Assembly (NCBI RefSeq): GCF_001152565.1
Contig: NZ_CQAZ01000003.1
Span: 1 to 64,000 of the forward strand
Direction: 5' to 3'
Length of the DNA stretch: 64,000 nt
From: Yersinia pekkanenii
GTDB taxonomy: Bacteria; Pseudomonadota; Gammaproteobacteria; Enterobacterales; Enterobacteriaceae
Shown here piece by piece: positions 38,093 through 48,500 of this stretch (the first letter of the stretch is position 1; every line of letters starts with the position of its first letter). The position numbers and the translations under genes are program-made. Under the pieces are notes generated by a model, which was not told where the DNA came from, ran no database searches, and saw only the letters and a list, made by a program, of their open reading frames with translations.

Positions 38093-39196
38093 ATGAGTGG
38101 CGGCCAGACATTGGTTGTGAAATTGGGGACGAGTGTTTTGACTGGCGGTTCTCGTCGTCTTAACCGTGCCCATATTGTTGAGCTGGTGCGCCAATGCGCA
38201 CAGCAACACGCAAAAGGTCATCGTATTGTTATTGTTACCTCCGGGGCGATTGCCGCCGGACGTGAACATTTAGGTTATCCAGAATTGCCTGCCACTATTG
38301 CCTCGAAGCAATTATTAGCCGCAGTCGGGCAGAGTCGGTTAATTCAGCTTTGGGAACAGCTATTTTCTATCTATGGTATCCATATCGGGCAGATGCTGTT
38401 GACCCGTGCAGATCTGGAAGATCGTGAGCGTTTTCTGAATGCGCGCGACACCATGAACGCCTTGCTGGATAACCGCATCGTACCGGTAATCAATGAAAAT
38501 GATGCCGTGGCTACCGCTGAAATCAAAGTGGGCGATAACGATAATCTCTCCGCACTGGCCGCAATTTTGGCCAGTGCCGACAAGCTACTATTATTGACCG
38601 ATCAGGCTGGGCTATATACTGCTGATCCGCGCAATAACCCAGAAGCTGAGCTTATTCGGGAAGTGCATGGTATTGATGATGCCTTGCGCGAGATTGCTGG
38701 CGACAGTGTCTCCGGTCTTGGGACTGGCGGTATGGCCACTAAATTACAAGCAGCAGATATTGCGTGTCGTGCCGGTATTGATGTGGTGATCGCGGCGGGT
38801 AGTCAGGCGGGTGTCATCGCCGATGTGATTGACGGTACGCCGGTGGGTACTCGTTTCCACGCACTGGAAACACCACTGGAAAATCGTAAACGCTGGATTT
38901 TTGGTGCGCCACCAGCCGGTGAAATTACTGTCGACGATGGCGCGGTACAAGCCATTATCGAGCGCGGCAGCTCACTGTTACCCAAAGGCATCCGCAGCGT
39001 AAAAGGCAATTTCTCCCGCGGCGAAGTGATCCGAATTCGTAACCTCAGTGGGCGGGATTTAGCCCACGGCGTATCCCGTTATAACAGTGATGCTTTGCGC
39101 CTACTGGCGGGGCACCACTCGCAACAAATCAGTGAAGTCCTCGGGTATGAATACGGTCCGGTGGCGGTTCATCGTGACGATATGATTGTCAGCTAA
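38093..39196 (+). CDS. proB: Glutamate 5-kinase ProB
   Basis: A 367-residue enzyme (E. coli 367) that phosphorylates glutamate in the first step of proline synthesis. It has the N-terminal amino-acid kinase domain ([12 protein letters not shown] from residue 8, TSGAIAAGR near 50, [17 protein letters not shown] near 134) and a C-terminal PUA domain (about 278-360). ATG 38093 is chosen as the family start; the frame is open 27 codons further upstream but without homology. proA follows after 9 bp, making a proBA operon. Feedback inhibition by proline is typical of the family. Confidence 0.97.
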   Translation: MSGGQTLVVKLGTSVLTGGSRRLNRAHIVELVRQCAQQHAKGHRIVIVTSGAIAAGREHLGYPELPATIASKQLLAAVGQSRLIQLWEQLFSIYGIHIGQMLLTRADLEDRERFLNARDTMNALLDNRIVPVINENDAVATAEIKVGDNDNLSALAAILASADKLLLLTDQAGLYTADPRNNPEAELIREVHGIDDALREIAGDSVSGLGTGGMATKLQAADIACRAGIDVVIAAGSQAGVIADVIDGTPVGTRFHALETPLENRKRWIFGAPPAGEITVDDGAVQAIIERGSSLLPKGIRSVKGNFSRGEVIRIRNLSGRDLAHGVSRYNSDALRLLAGHHSQQISEVLGYEYGPVAVHRDDMIVS

Positions 39197-39205
39197 GGAG
39201 CAAGC

Positions 39206-40465
39206 ATGAGCATGCTGGAACAGATGGGAAAAGCCGCCAAACAGGCTTCCTGGCAATTGGCAATGCTGAGTACGGCAAAGAAAAATCAGGCGCTGGCAAT
39301 GATTGCAAACCTGCTGGAGTCTGAAAGCCAGGCTATCTTGCAGGCTAATGAGCAAGATATGAAGGCTGCCCGTGACAGCGGTATGAGCGAAGCACTGCTC
39401 GACCGGCTGCTATTGACCCCCGTACGCTTAGCAGCCATTGCTAATGATGTGCGACAGGTATGCCGCCTGAATGACCCTGTGGGCCGCGTTATCGATGGCA
39501 GTCTACTCGACAGCGGCTTAAAACTAGAGCGCCGCCGTGTGCCACTGGGGGTGATTGGTGTCATTTATGAAGCCCGCCCTAATGTCACGATTGATGTGGC
39601 CAGCCTATGTTTAAAGACCGGCAACGCCGTTATTTTACGGGGGGGTAAAGAGACTCATTATACCAATCAGGCGACGGTAAAAGTCATTCAGCAGGCGCTG
39701 GAGCAATGTGGTTTACCCGCAGCGGCAGTACAGGCGATTGAAAATCCGAGCCGTGAATGGGTAAATGAATTGCTGCGAATGGACCGGTATGTCGATATGT
39801 TGATTCCACGCGGTGGGGCGGGTTTGCATAAACTGTGTCGCGAACAATCGACTATTCCGGTCATCACCGGCGGTATTGGTGTTTGCCATACTTTTGTGGA
39901 TGAAAGCGCTGACTTTGAAAAAGCGTTGCTGGTGATCGAAAACGCCAAAGTTCAGCGGCCAAGTGCTTGTAACTCATTGGAAACATTGTTGGTTCATCAA
40001 GCCATTGCCGAGCGTTTTTTGCCTGTATTGAGTGCCAGAATGCATACATTTGGGGTGACACTGCACGCCAGCTCGCGGGCAATGCCGTATTTGGCAGACG
40101 GTAAGGCCAGGGTCGTGGCAGTAGAAGCGGCCGATTACGATGATGAATGGCTATCGCTGGATCTGAATGTGGATATCGTTGCGGGTATTGACGCTGCTAT
40201 TGACCATATTCGCGTGCATGGTACCAGCCATTCGGATGCTATTCTGACCCGTTCACTCAGTAGCGCTGAACATTTTGTCCGTGCGGTTGATTCATCGGCG
40301 GTATATGTCAATGCCAGTACTCGCTTCACCGATGGCGGCGAGTTTGGTTTGGGGGCCGAGGTTGCCGTCAGTACGCAAAAACTTCATGCCCGTGGTCCGA
40401 TGGGGCTGGATGCCTTGACAACCTATAAGTGGATTGGCTACGGCGATGATTTAGTTCGTCCCTAG
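39206..40465 (+). CDS. proA: Gamma-glutamyl phosphate reductase ProA
   Basis: A 419-residue NADPH-dependent enzyme (E. coli 417) reducing glutamyl 5-phosphate to glutamate semialdehyde. It shows [14 protein letters not shown] near 112, LRGGKE near 143, and the catalytic Cys region [15 protein letters not shown] near 252. Two in-frame ATGs (39206 and 39212) are possible; the first has AAGGAG 5 bp away, the second 11 bp away. It ends the proBA operon, with a terminator after it. No tRNA-Thr gene follows, unlike E. coli. Confidence 0.97.
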   Translation: MSMLEQMGKAAKQASWQLAMLSTAKKNQALAMIANLLESESQAILQANEQDMKAARDSGMSEALLDRLLLTPVRLAAIANDVRQVCRLNDPVGRVIDGSLLDSGLKLERRRVPLGVIGVIYEARPNVTIDVASLCLKTGNAVILRGGKETHYTNQATVKVIQQALEQCGLPAAAVQAIENPSREWVNELLRMDRYVDMLIPRGGAGLHKLCREQSTIPVITGGIGVCHTFVDESADFEKALLVIENAKVQRPSACNSLETLLVHQAIAERFLPVLSARMHTFGVTLHASSRAMPYLADGKARVVAVEAADYDDEWLSLDLNVDIVAGIDAAIDHIRVHGTSHSDAILTRSLSSAEHFVRAVDSSAVYVNASTRFTDGGEFGLGAEVAVSTQKLHARGPMGLDALTTYKWIGYGDDLVRP

Positions 40466-40478
40466 AAACATAAACATT

Positions 40479-40518
40479 AAAGCGACATCTGGCTGCTGCC
40501 GATGTCGCTTTATTTTTA
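40479..40518 (+). terminator. Terminator of proBA
   Basis: AAAGCGACATC at 40479-40489 pairs perfectly with GATGTCGCTTT at 40501-40511, an 11-bp stem, followed by ATTTTTAT. It starts 14 bp past the proA stop. Confidence 0.88.
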
Positions 40519-40627
40519 TATCCTTATAATTCCTCATGGAAATTAAATGCCACTAATTGTGAAATAGATCATTGTTCGATGTAACGTCTTTATGGCTATT
40601 CATGATTTTATTTATCGAAAAATAAAT

Positions 40628-40652
40628 AACCCAACACTTGTTGGGTTTCTTC
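40628..40652 (+). terminator. Second hairpin with T-rich tail between proA and psuK
   Basis: AACCCAA and TTGGGTT close a short loop, followed by TCTTCTTCG. It has no gene directly before it; it may be a second terminator for proBA or end a small transcript. The remainder of the 414-bp gap holds no supported gene. Confidence 0.45.
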
Positions 40653-40879
40653 TTCGTGCATTGTTATCTCTTTGATTTTCTATCTTTATTTCTAGTGGAA
40701 TATTCTGCTGGTCGGAATATTGCCATTTAATGTCATGTTTAGCATGGGAATAACTTGAGCTGACTCACACAAAAAGAGCTGTAACTGCTTGAAAACCTGC
40801 TTACGATCGTTCTCCCAACTTTGAAACGGATTATTAAAATATGCTTTACTCCATTTAATCAAAATAATAAAACAAGCAC

Positions 40880-41998
40880 ATGTTTAAAAACAAACAAGTG
40901 TCCATTATGACTAGCCGAGAAAAACAAATATTGCAGCTTCTGAGACGAGATCCGTTGATCCCCCAGCAAGAAATTGCCGATATTCTAGGCATTAGTCGCT
41001 CGGGTGTTGCCGGCCACATTATGAATCTAATGCAAAAAGGTTATATCAAAGGGAAGGGATATATATTATCAGAGCACAGTTATGTGGTGGTGGTGGGTTC
41101 GGTAAATATGGATGTCTGTGGTTATGCCGCCCGTAAACTTATTTATGAAGATTCCAACCCTGGGAAAATAAAGTGCACTCCTGGCGGAGTAGGACGAAAT
41201 ATTGCCGAGAATATCGCGTTATTAGGCAAAGAGTGTCATTTAATTTCCGTGGTGGGTGACGATTTTTATGGTGCTACTTTGATTGATGAAGCGAAACGCG
41301 CGGGTGTGAATGTCAGTAATTGCCATAGTCTGCATGGGGAGAATACGTCTACTTATATTTCGTTACTTGATAGCGGTGGTGAAATGTTGGTGGCAATTAA
41401 TGATATGCGAATTTTAGAAAATCTCACTCCATCGTTATTAGCTACCACCAAAGAATTAATTCAGCACGCGGGGATATTAGTTGTCGACTGTAATTTAACC
41501 GAAGAAGCCCTCTCATGGATATTTACCAATGCCGGTAATGTGCCAGTATTTGTCGATACCGTTTCGGCGTTCAAAGCACCCAGAATTAAAAATTGGCTTT
41601 CCCATATTCATACATTGAAGCCTAATCGTCTGGAAGCCGAAATACTGAGCGGAATGAAGATTGACCGCCGTGAAGATATTCCGGCAGTGGCGCACTGGTT
41701 CCATCAGCAAGGTGTGCAACGCCTGGCACTCAGCATGGGAAAAGAGGGGGTTTATTTCAGTGAGGTTGACGGCCAGTCCGGCTGGTCACTGCCTCTGAAT
41801 ATCAACATTGTAAATGTTACCGGTGCCGGAGACGCCATGATGTCCGGATTAGCAAGTTGCTGGCTGGATGACACGGAATTTGCCGAGAGTATTCGTTTTG
41901 CTCAAGGGTGTTCGGCATTAACGCTCTCTTCGGAGCTGACCAATAACCCCAATCTGTCGAATGGCAGTGTTAAAAAACTATTGGAATTACAACCATGA
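40880..41998 (+). CDS. psuK: Pseudouridine kinase with N-terminal winged-helix domain
   Basis: A 372-residue PfkB-family kinase. Residues about 10-62 form a winged helix-turn-helix (LLRRDPLIPQQEIADILGISRSGVAGHI), as in the E. coli YeiI kinase; the kinase domain begins near 67 with VVVVGSVNMDV, has TPGGVGRNIAENIALLG near 98, and ends with NVTGAGDAMMSGLASC near 312 (catalytic Asp in GAGD). E. coli PsuK (313) lacks the extra domain. The kinase role is assigned from its 4-bp overlap with psuG: it makes pseudouridine 5'-phosphate, which PsuG splits. The HTH suggests it may also bind DNA, perhaps its own promoter. Confidence 0.88.
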   Translation: MFKNKQVSIMTSREKQILQLLRRDPLIPQQEIADILGISRSGVAGHIMNLMQKGYIKGKGYILSEHSYVVVVGSVNMDVCGYAARKLIYEDSNPGKIKCTPGGVGRNIAENIALLGKECHLISVVGDDFYGATLIDEAKRAGVNVSNCHSLHGENTSTYISLLDSGGEMLVAINDMRILENLTPSLLATTKELIQHAGILVVDCNLTEEALSWIFTNAGNVPVFVDTVSAFKAPRIKNWLSHIHTLKPNRLEAEILSGMKIDRREDIPAVAHWFHQQGVQRLALSMGKEGVYFSEVDGQSGWSLPLNINIVNVTGAGDAMMSGLASCWLDDTEFAESIRFAQGCSALTLSSELTNNPNLSNGSVKKLLELQP

Positions 41999-42930
41999 CA
42001 AATAACGTAATGGCACAATATTATTTGGATATATCACCAGAGGTTGCGCAGGCTTTGGCGCAAAATAAAGCCGTCGTGGCATTAGAATCTACCATTATTT
42101 CTCATGGAATGCCCTATCCACAAAATGTCGAAACTGCCTTGCTGGTGGAGCAGAAGATCCGTGATAATGGGGCCGTTCCCGCCACTATTGCCGTTATAAA
42201 TGGCCGCATGAAAGCCGGTTTATCACGAGATGAAATAGAATTACTGGGTAAAGAAGGCCACCGCATTATGAAAGTCAGCCGTCGTGATCTGCCTTTTGTG
42301 GTAGCTAATGGGCAACACGGAGCAACAACGGTAGCATCCACCATGATCATTGCTGAAATGGCCAATATCAAAGTCTTCGCGACTGGTGGTATTGGTGGTG
42401 TGCACCGTGGCGCGGCAACCACATTTGATATCTCTGCGGATTTACAGGAATTAGCAAAAACCAATGTCACTGTCGTGTGTGCTGGGGCTAAATCTATTTT
42501 GGATTTGGGATTAACCATTGAATATCTGGAAACCAATGGTGTTCCGGTTATTGGCTATCAGACCCGATCGCTCCCTGCTTTTTTTTGTCGTACCAGTCCG
42601 TATGAGGTCGGTATTACCTTAGACAGTGTTGAACAAATTGCTGCGGCAATGAATGCTAAGTGGGGCATGGGTTTACGTGGGGGGATGGTGGTCGCTAATC
42701 CCATTCCACCACAATATGCTCTGGCTGAAGAAATGATAAATGCAGCCATTGAACAGGCAGTAAAAGAATCAGAAGAGCAGGGCGTTATCGGTAAGGAAAG
42801 CACACCATTCCTGTTAGCCAGAGTGGCTGAATTAACCGGTGGTGATAGTTTAAACGCCAATATTCAATTGGTATTTAATAATGCACAATTGGCTGCCAAA
42901 ATTGCCTGTTCGTATCAGCGTATTATTTAA
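41995..42930 (+). CDS. psuG: Pseudouridine-5'-phosphate glycosidase PsuG
   Basis: A 311-residue enzyme (E. coli YeiN/PsuG 312) that splits the C-C bond of pseudouridine 5'-phosphate to uracil and ribose 5-phosphate. Conserved blocks: VVALESTIISHGMPYPQN near 28, ATTVASTMIIAEMA near 107, FATGGIGGVHRGA near 127, YQTRSLPAFFCRTSPY near 190, and GVIGKESTPFLLARVAELTGG near 262. ATG 41995 overlaps the psuK stop (ATGA), so the two are translationally coupled. A hairpin with a T run separates it from the transporter pseudogene. Confidence 0.96.
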   Translation: MTNNVMAQYYLDISPEVAQALAQNKAVVALESTIISHGMPYPQNVETALLVEQKIRDNGAVPATIAVINGRMKAGLSRDEIELLGKEGHRIMKVSRRDLPFVVANGQHGATTVASTMIIAEMANIKVFATGGIGGVHRGAATTFDISADLQELAKTNVTVVCAGAKSILDLGLTIEYLETNGVPVIGYQTRSLPAFFCRTSPYEVGITLDSVEQIAAAMNAKWGMGLRGGMVVANPIPPQYALAEEMINAAIEQAVKESEEQGVIGKESTPFLLARVAELTGGDSLNANIQLVFNNAQLAAKIACSYQRII

Positions 42931-42997
42931 TGTAGATCGGATATACGCCTTAAATAGTGTCCTTATTACCGTCACCAAATTCTAGCTCATAGCTATG

Positions 42998-43037
42998 AGG
43001 TGCCCTGACACATTTGCTGTCTGAGGGGCACCTTTTC
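42998..43037 (+). terminator. Hairpin downstream of psuG
   Basis: AGGTGCCC at 42998-43005 pairs with GGGCACCT at 43026-43033; GACA and TGTC inside extend the stem, and TTTTCT follows. It ends psuKG before, or attenuates transcription into, the transporter gene. Confidence 0.75.
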
Positions 43038-43075
43038 TGGCATAAGCCTATTTATATAGGTACTTCGGGGGATTT

Positions 43076-44066
43076 ATGGATTTATTGCGTAGTTTGGTGG
43101 GAATGTGCATTTTATTGCTTATCGCCTATCTTTTCTCAGTAAATAAAAGAAAAATAAAATTACGAACGGTGGGGTCAGCATTATTACTGCAAATAACGTT
43201 AGGTGCAGTGATGCTTTATGTCCCCGCGGGTAAGTGGTTTATTTCCTCGATTGCAAATGTAGTCAATAGAGTTATTTCTTATAGTGATGCGGGTAGCGCA
43301 TTTATTTTTGGCGGCTTAGTGGGCCCAAAAATGAATGTGCTATTTGATGGTGCCGGTTTTGTTTTCGCTTTCCACGTATTACCCGCCATTATTTTCATCA
43401 CTTCGTTAATTTCCATTCTCTATTATCTCGGTGTTATGGGCTGGCTGATCAACATTCTTGGCTCCCTGTTTCAAAAATTACTCGGTATCAGCAAAGTAGA
43501 GTCATTTGCGGCAGTCACCACCATTTTTCTTGGTCAGAATGAAATCCCAGCCGTGGTAAAACCCTTTATTAATAAGATGAACAGTAATGAGCTATTCACT
43601 GTTATCTGTAGCGGCATGGCATCAATCGCTGGCTCTATGCTGGTTGGCTATGCCGGTCTTGGCGTACCTATAGAATATTTGCTGGCGGCGTCACTTATGG
43701 CCATCCCCTCTGGCTTACATTATGGGCGTATCCTGGGAGCATGCGTCGCTGGCGGGTGGCTTTATCGGCCAGAAATTAGCCATTAATGAGTTTGTGGCCT
43801 ATTTGAGCTTCTCCCCTTATCTAAAAGACGCTATGGGGACATTGGATGTAAAAACGATTGCCGTTATCTCTTTTGCGCTGTGCGGTTTTGCTAACTTTGG
43901 CTCCATCGCGGTGGTAGTGGGCGCTTTCAGTGCCGTTGCACCTGAACGATCCTCTGAAATTGCCCGCTTGGGATTCCGTGCACTGCTAGCAGCGACATTA
44001 TCTAATTTGATGAGTGCGACTATTGCAGGTTTGTTTATTGGCTTGGGGAGTCTATTACCAGGCTAG
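43076..44066 (+). pseudogene. psuT: Pseudouridine transporter PsuT (YeiM, NupC family), internal deletion
   Basis: The first ~213 codons match E. coli YeiM (416 aa) from MDLLRSLVGM to LLAASLMAIPSG. At about 43715-43722 the sequence jumps to the family's IMGVSWEHASLAGGFIGQKLAINEF region, but in a different frame. Roughly 90-95 codons that normally lie between are gone, so the upstream frame runs 23 unrelated residues to a stop at 43786, and the rest is readable only in the second frame to 44066. The missing part carries core transmembrane helices, so no working CNT-family nucleoside carrier can be made. The kinase and glycosidase before it look intact. Confidence 0.88.
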
Positions 44067-44252
44067 GATAATAGGTATTTCTTCTGGTGGTCGCGTGATA
44101 AAAACCAAGGACGCCCATTATAGATTAAATCGACTGATTTTATTAGCAAATCATTAAAGTAATTTTGCCATCTGCCGATAATTATTCTGATATTTATATG
44201 CTTTTAATAATCTGGCTAGCCAGAGTAATAAATTAAAGATGGGGAATGGCAG

Positions 44253-45002
44253 GTGAGCGAAAAGTCTAAAGAAAATTTTGTCAGAACGAATAAATTAGCG
44301 ATCTGCGCACTTCTTCGGGATTTAAAGAAGAACGATACTGCGGTTATGGTTATCCATGCTCGCGGACAATTTATTAGCCGTATTCTGGATGTGGTACCCG
44401 AGACTAATCAGTTTATTTTTGATTTTGGCAGTGTCGCTCATGAGAACATTCAGGCCCTTGCTGCCAATCAACTGACCATTATTGCCGAACCCACTGGTGC
44501 AAAAATCGAGTTTACCTGTAACGCGCTGAAAGAAATAAAGTATCTATCACTGCCTGCCTTTAGTACCCCTCTTCCTGAGCAGCTTTACTTCATCCAACGG
44601 CGGGAGTATTTTCGCGTTAATATTCCTCAATGGCCGGCTTATTATTGTTCTGGAAAATTCGTTGATGGCAGTGAATTCTCATATGCTCTGGCTGATATTT
44701 CCTTGGGTGGAATGGGTTTATATGGAGTGAAAGGCAATAAATTTCCACTTCAGAAATGTGGCATTCTGCGGGATGTCTCGGTTGATTTATGCGGTCTTGG
44801 CCTTTTTAAACTGGATTTGCAATTTATCCGTGCCATTGATAAACAGATTGTGAATAACAAAGGTGAAACTCTCACGGTGCAACGCCTAAGCTTTAAATTC
44901 TCTCGCTTAAGCCCAATCCAGGAAAAGGGATTACAACGTGCCATCTTTGAGCTGGAAAAACAGCAAACAGCCAAGGCAAGAAAATTCCAGGACGGTATTT
45001 AG
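44253..45002 (+). CDS. ycgR: YcgR-type cyclic di-GMP-binding flagellar brake protein
   Basis: A 249-residue protein (E. coli YcgR 244) with an N-terminal YcgR domain (about 1-115) and a C-terminal PilZ domain. The c-di-GMP-binding residues are present: RxxxR in RREYFR near 118, and DxSxxG in ADISLGGMG near 150. YcgR bound to c-di-GMP slows flagellar rotation at the motor. The start is GTG 44253; nearby ATGs are out of frame, and the ribosome site is weak. It stands alone, not with flagellar genes, 504 bp before the cyclic glucan synthase gene. Confidence 0.9.
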   Translation: MSEKSKENFVRTNKLAICALLRDLKKNDTAVMVIHARGQFISRILDVVPETNQFIFDFGSVAHENIQALAANQLTIIAEPTGAKIEFTCNALKEIKYLSLPAFSTPLPEQLYFIQRREYFRVNIPQWPAYYCSGKFVDGSEFSYALADISLGGMGLYGVKGNKFPLQKCGILRDVSVDLCGLGLFKLDLQFIRAIDKQIVNNKGETLTVQRLSFKFSRLSPIQEKGLQRAIFELEKQQTAKARKFQDGI

Positions 45003-45506
45003 TTTTTGAAATTATTTACCCAAAATTATTGAGATTGCAGTGGGGGAAATCTGCCGCAGGCACTTTGCCATTAACCTCAGTATCGGGTGATTACCTGTGG
45101 TCGGTGTAATAGTACATCGACCACAGGGATTGCAACTTTCTTAGCAGTTATCTTTTTAACCTATTGTTTTCTCTCTCCCATTTCATGTCCTGATCCGTAA
45201 TTTCCGCTTTGGGCTATAGTTAATACTATTCAGCTTTTTTGCTACGGTACGTTTATTGTGTATCGTCAGCTTTTACTCGCCTCATTTTTATGACTGAACG
45301 TGTCAGTCTTTTGATTTCCACCTTCATTCGGCATTTTTGACAGAACTCTGCCTGTAAGGGCGTTTTCTGCTCAATATCACGCGGCTCGCACGACTCAGGA
45401 AGCTCACCTGAGCAACTCGTTTGGATGCGCTTTTCTCCGGCTATTTCCGATTTTTTATGATGCAGATGGTCACCAGACTGCATGAGCACCCGACCAGAAG
45501 GTACCT
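45003..45506. promoter_or_regulatory. Intergenic region upstream of the cyclic glucan synthase gene
   Basis: A 504-bp gap. An inverted repeat lies at 45094-45127: CCTGTGGTCGGTG pairs with CATCGACCACAGG (one G-T-type mismatch) across an 8-base loop; no T run follows, so it may be an operator or a folded leader rather than a terminator. No gene with a ribosome site or recognisable product was seen elsewhere in the gap. Confidence 0.4.
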
Positions 45507-48500
45507 ATGAAATCATTCCTACAGGCTATTCTTGGATTACGTACTATTTTCAGATCACCTACTATTTTGGGAAAACGAACTACAGCTACCATCTGGCATG
45601 ACTCAACACCGGTAAGAGAGGAGTTGTTCAGTGTGGAGCGGTTGGAGCAACATGCTGAGAGTCTTGCTAAAGCACAGTCGATAACTACCCACCCTCCACG
45701 AGTATCCACTCTACATGCCCGCCTGAATGATAATGCCAATACCTTGCTGGCGGCATACCGAGCCAGTGCAGCAGAGTTGGAAAAGGGCCGCGCAGTGGTA
45801 CCTGCGGCTGAGTGGTTGCTGGATAATTATCATCTGGTTGAGGAACAAATCCGTGAAATCCGTGACGACTTACCGCCGGGTTATTATCGCCAGTTACCGA
45901 AGTTAGCTGATGGGCCATTTGCTGGTTATCCACGGGTGTTTGGTATTACCTGGGCCTTTGTCGCGCATACTGACAGCCATCTGGATCCCGACGTTTTATG
46001 CCGTTTTATTATGGCTTATCAACGTGTGCAGCCGTTGACGATCGGTGAACTATGGGCTGTGGCGATTACTCTGCGTATCGTGTTGATCGAGAATTTACGC
46101 CGTTTGGCTGATCAGATAACGCAAGGGCGTAAAGCCCGTGCCGAGGCCGAGGCGTTAGCGAATCGCTTATTGAAAGCAGGAGACAGTCGATTAGCACTGG
46201 AATCTGATATTGCGGTACGTTCCAGTGAACCGTTATCTGAGCAATTTGCGTCTCAGTTGGCAAAGCGATTACGTGATCAGGATCCGCGTACTACGCCGGC
46301 ACTGGGGTGGCTGGAAGACCGTCTGAAATTACAGGGATTATCAGTCAGTGAAGTGGTACAGCATGCCCAGTTACGGCAGGGGACATCTAACGTATCGGTG
46401 CGCAATGTGATTACCAGTATGCGCTTGATCTCGGATATCGACTGGGCAGATTTGTTTGAAAGCGTCAGTCTGGTGGATGAGTGTTTACGTCATGATAGCG
46501 ACTTTGCCAGTATGGATTTTCAAACCCGCAATCTGTATCGCAGTGCCATTGAACAATTATGCCGTGGCGCCACCTTCACCGAATTGGAGATCGCCAGTCT
46601 TGCCTTGCAAGCTGCGCAGAATGCAGTAGCAACTGCGGCCCCGGAGGATGTCGATCGCTGCCGTGACCCCGGTTATCATTTGATTGGTGCCGGACGGCGC
46701 GAATTAGAAAATCAGCTCAGATTCAGCCCCTCCATGCGTTTGTGGTTTAGCCGCTTGAGTGTTCGTATGGGCGCTGGCGGTTATATCGGGGCCATTTTAC
46801 TGGTCACCGCCGGATTGTTGGCATTGGCACTGTGGGCGCTCTCCCTCCCCGGCCTGGCAACGGGGTGGTTGGTACTCGTTGCCTTAATCGGATTTATACC
46901 TACTACTGAGGTGGCGACGACCTTGGTAAACCGTGCCATCACCTGGAGCTTTGGTGCCACGATTTTACCCGGGCTGGAGTTGGCCAGCGGCGTACCGGAT
47001 ACCTTGCGCACATTGGTGGTGGTGCCCACATTGCTCACCAGTAAAACCGATTTACTGGAGCAAATTGAGCAACTGGAGGTTCATCATTTATCCGGTGCTA
47101 CGGGTTATCTTGCTTTTGCCCTGCTATTGGATGGGGTCGATGCCGATCAGCAAATATTACCGAGTGATGGTCCGTTGCTGGTGTTGGCCGATGAGGCTAT
47201 CGCCCGGCTTAATCTGCAATATGGCCCCGGCCCGGCAGGCCCACGCTTCCTGTTGTTGTACCGTCAGCGGAGATTTAATGAAAGTGAAAACCGTTGGATG
47301 GGGTGGGAGCGCAAACGAGGTAAGTTGCATGAACTTAATCGCCTATTACGTGGTGCAACAGATACGTCATTTATTCCTACCGCCGCCGGTGAGCCGCAGG
47401 TGCCCGCTGATGTGCGCTATGTGATTACGCTGGATGCAGACACCCGTCTTCCCAGGGATGCTGCCCTACGGTTGATCGGTAAAATGGCGCATCCCTTGAA
47501 TCAGCCTCGCTTCAGTGCTGACCAGCAACGGGTTATTGAGGGTTATGGCATTCTTCAGCCGCGTGTGACGCTGGCGTTGCCGGTGGGTAAAGGCGGGTCA
47601 TTGTATCAGCGGGTATTTTCCGGTCCCGGCGGTATGGACCCTTATGCCGCGGCGGTTTCCGATGTTTATCAGGATATGTTTGGTGAAGGTTCTTATACTG
47701 GCAAAGGGATCTATGATGTCGATGCATTTGAAGCTTCGCTGGCGGGCAGAGTGCCGGAAAATGCCTTATTAAGCCATGACCTGTTTGAAGGTATTTTCGC
47801 GCGTGCTGGATTAGCCTCAGATATTGAAGTGGTGGAAGAGTCGCCAGCCCGTTATGACGTGGTGACTAAGCGCCAACACCGCTGGACACGGGGCGACTGG
47901 CAGTTGCTGCATTGGGTCGTTAACAACGCCAAAGACAGTAAACGTATCCCATTGCTTGGCCGTTGGAAAATGGTCGATAACCTAAGGCGTTCACTGGTCG
48001 CTCCTTTTATGCTGCTACTGCTGGGCGTCAGTTGGGTGCTCCCCCTGCCAGCCGCATGTGTTGGGGTGTTACTGGTCATGGTGCTGATGGCATTGCCTTT
48101 CTTCTTACCGGTTCTGTTCTCATTATGGCCAGCCCAAAATATTCGCCTCAGCAATCATTTACATTCTTTATTCGATGATGTTAAGCGGGCAGGCAGTCAG
48201 ACGTTACTTTCGCTGATCTTTTTGGCTGATCACGCCTGGCAGATGGCAGATGCCATTGGTCGCACGCTAATTCGTCTATTTATTACCCACCGCAATCTAC
48301 TGGAATGGACCACTGCGGCTCAATCCGCCGATAAACCTCGTCCCGATTTGTCGGGCTTTTATCGCCATATGGCCGGTGGGACTTTATGGGGTTTGCTGAT
48401 GGCCGCCATGGCATTAATGGCTTCCCCCAGTGCCTGGTCACTGATTTTGCCCTTTGCGACCCTCTGGCTGTTGGCACCGGCCATTGCATTGTGGGCCAGC

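Noticed and set aside
40466-40560. tRNA-Thr (thrW) expected downstream of proA as in E. coli
   Set aside because: No tRNA-like cloverleaf or TTCRANNC motif is seen; only a proBA terminator is present.
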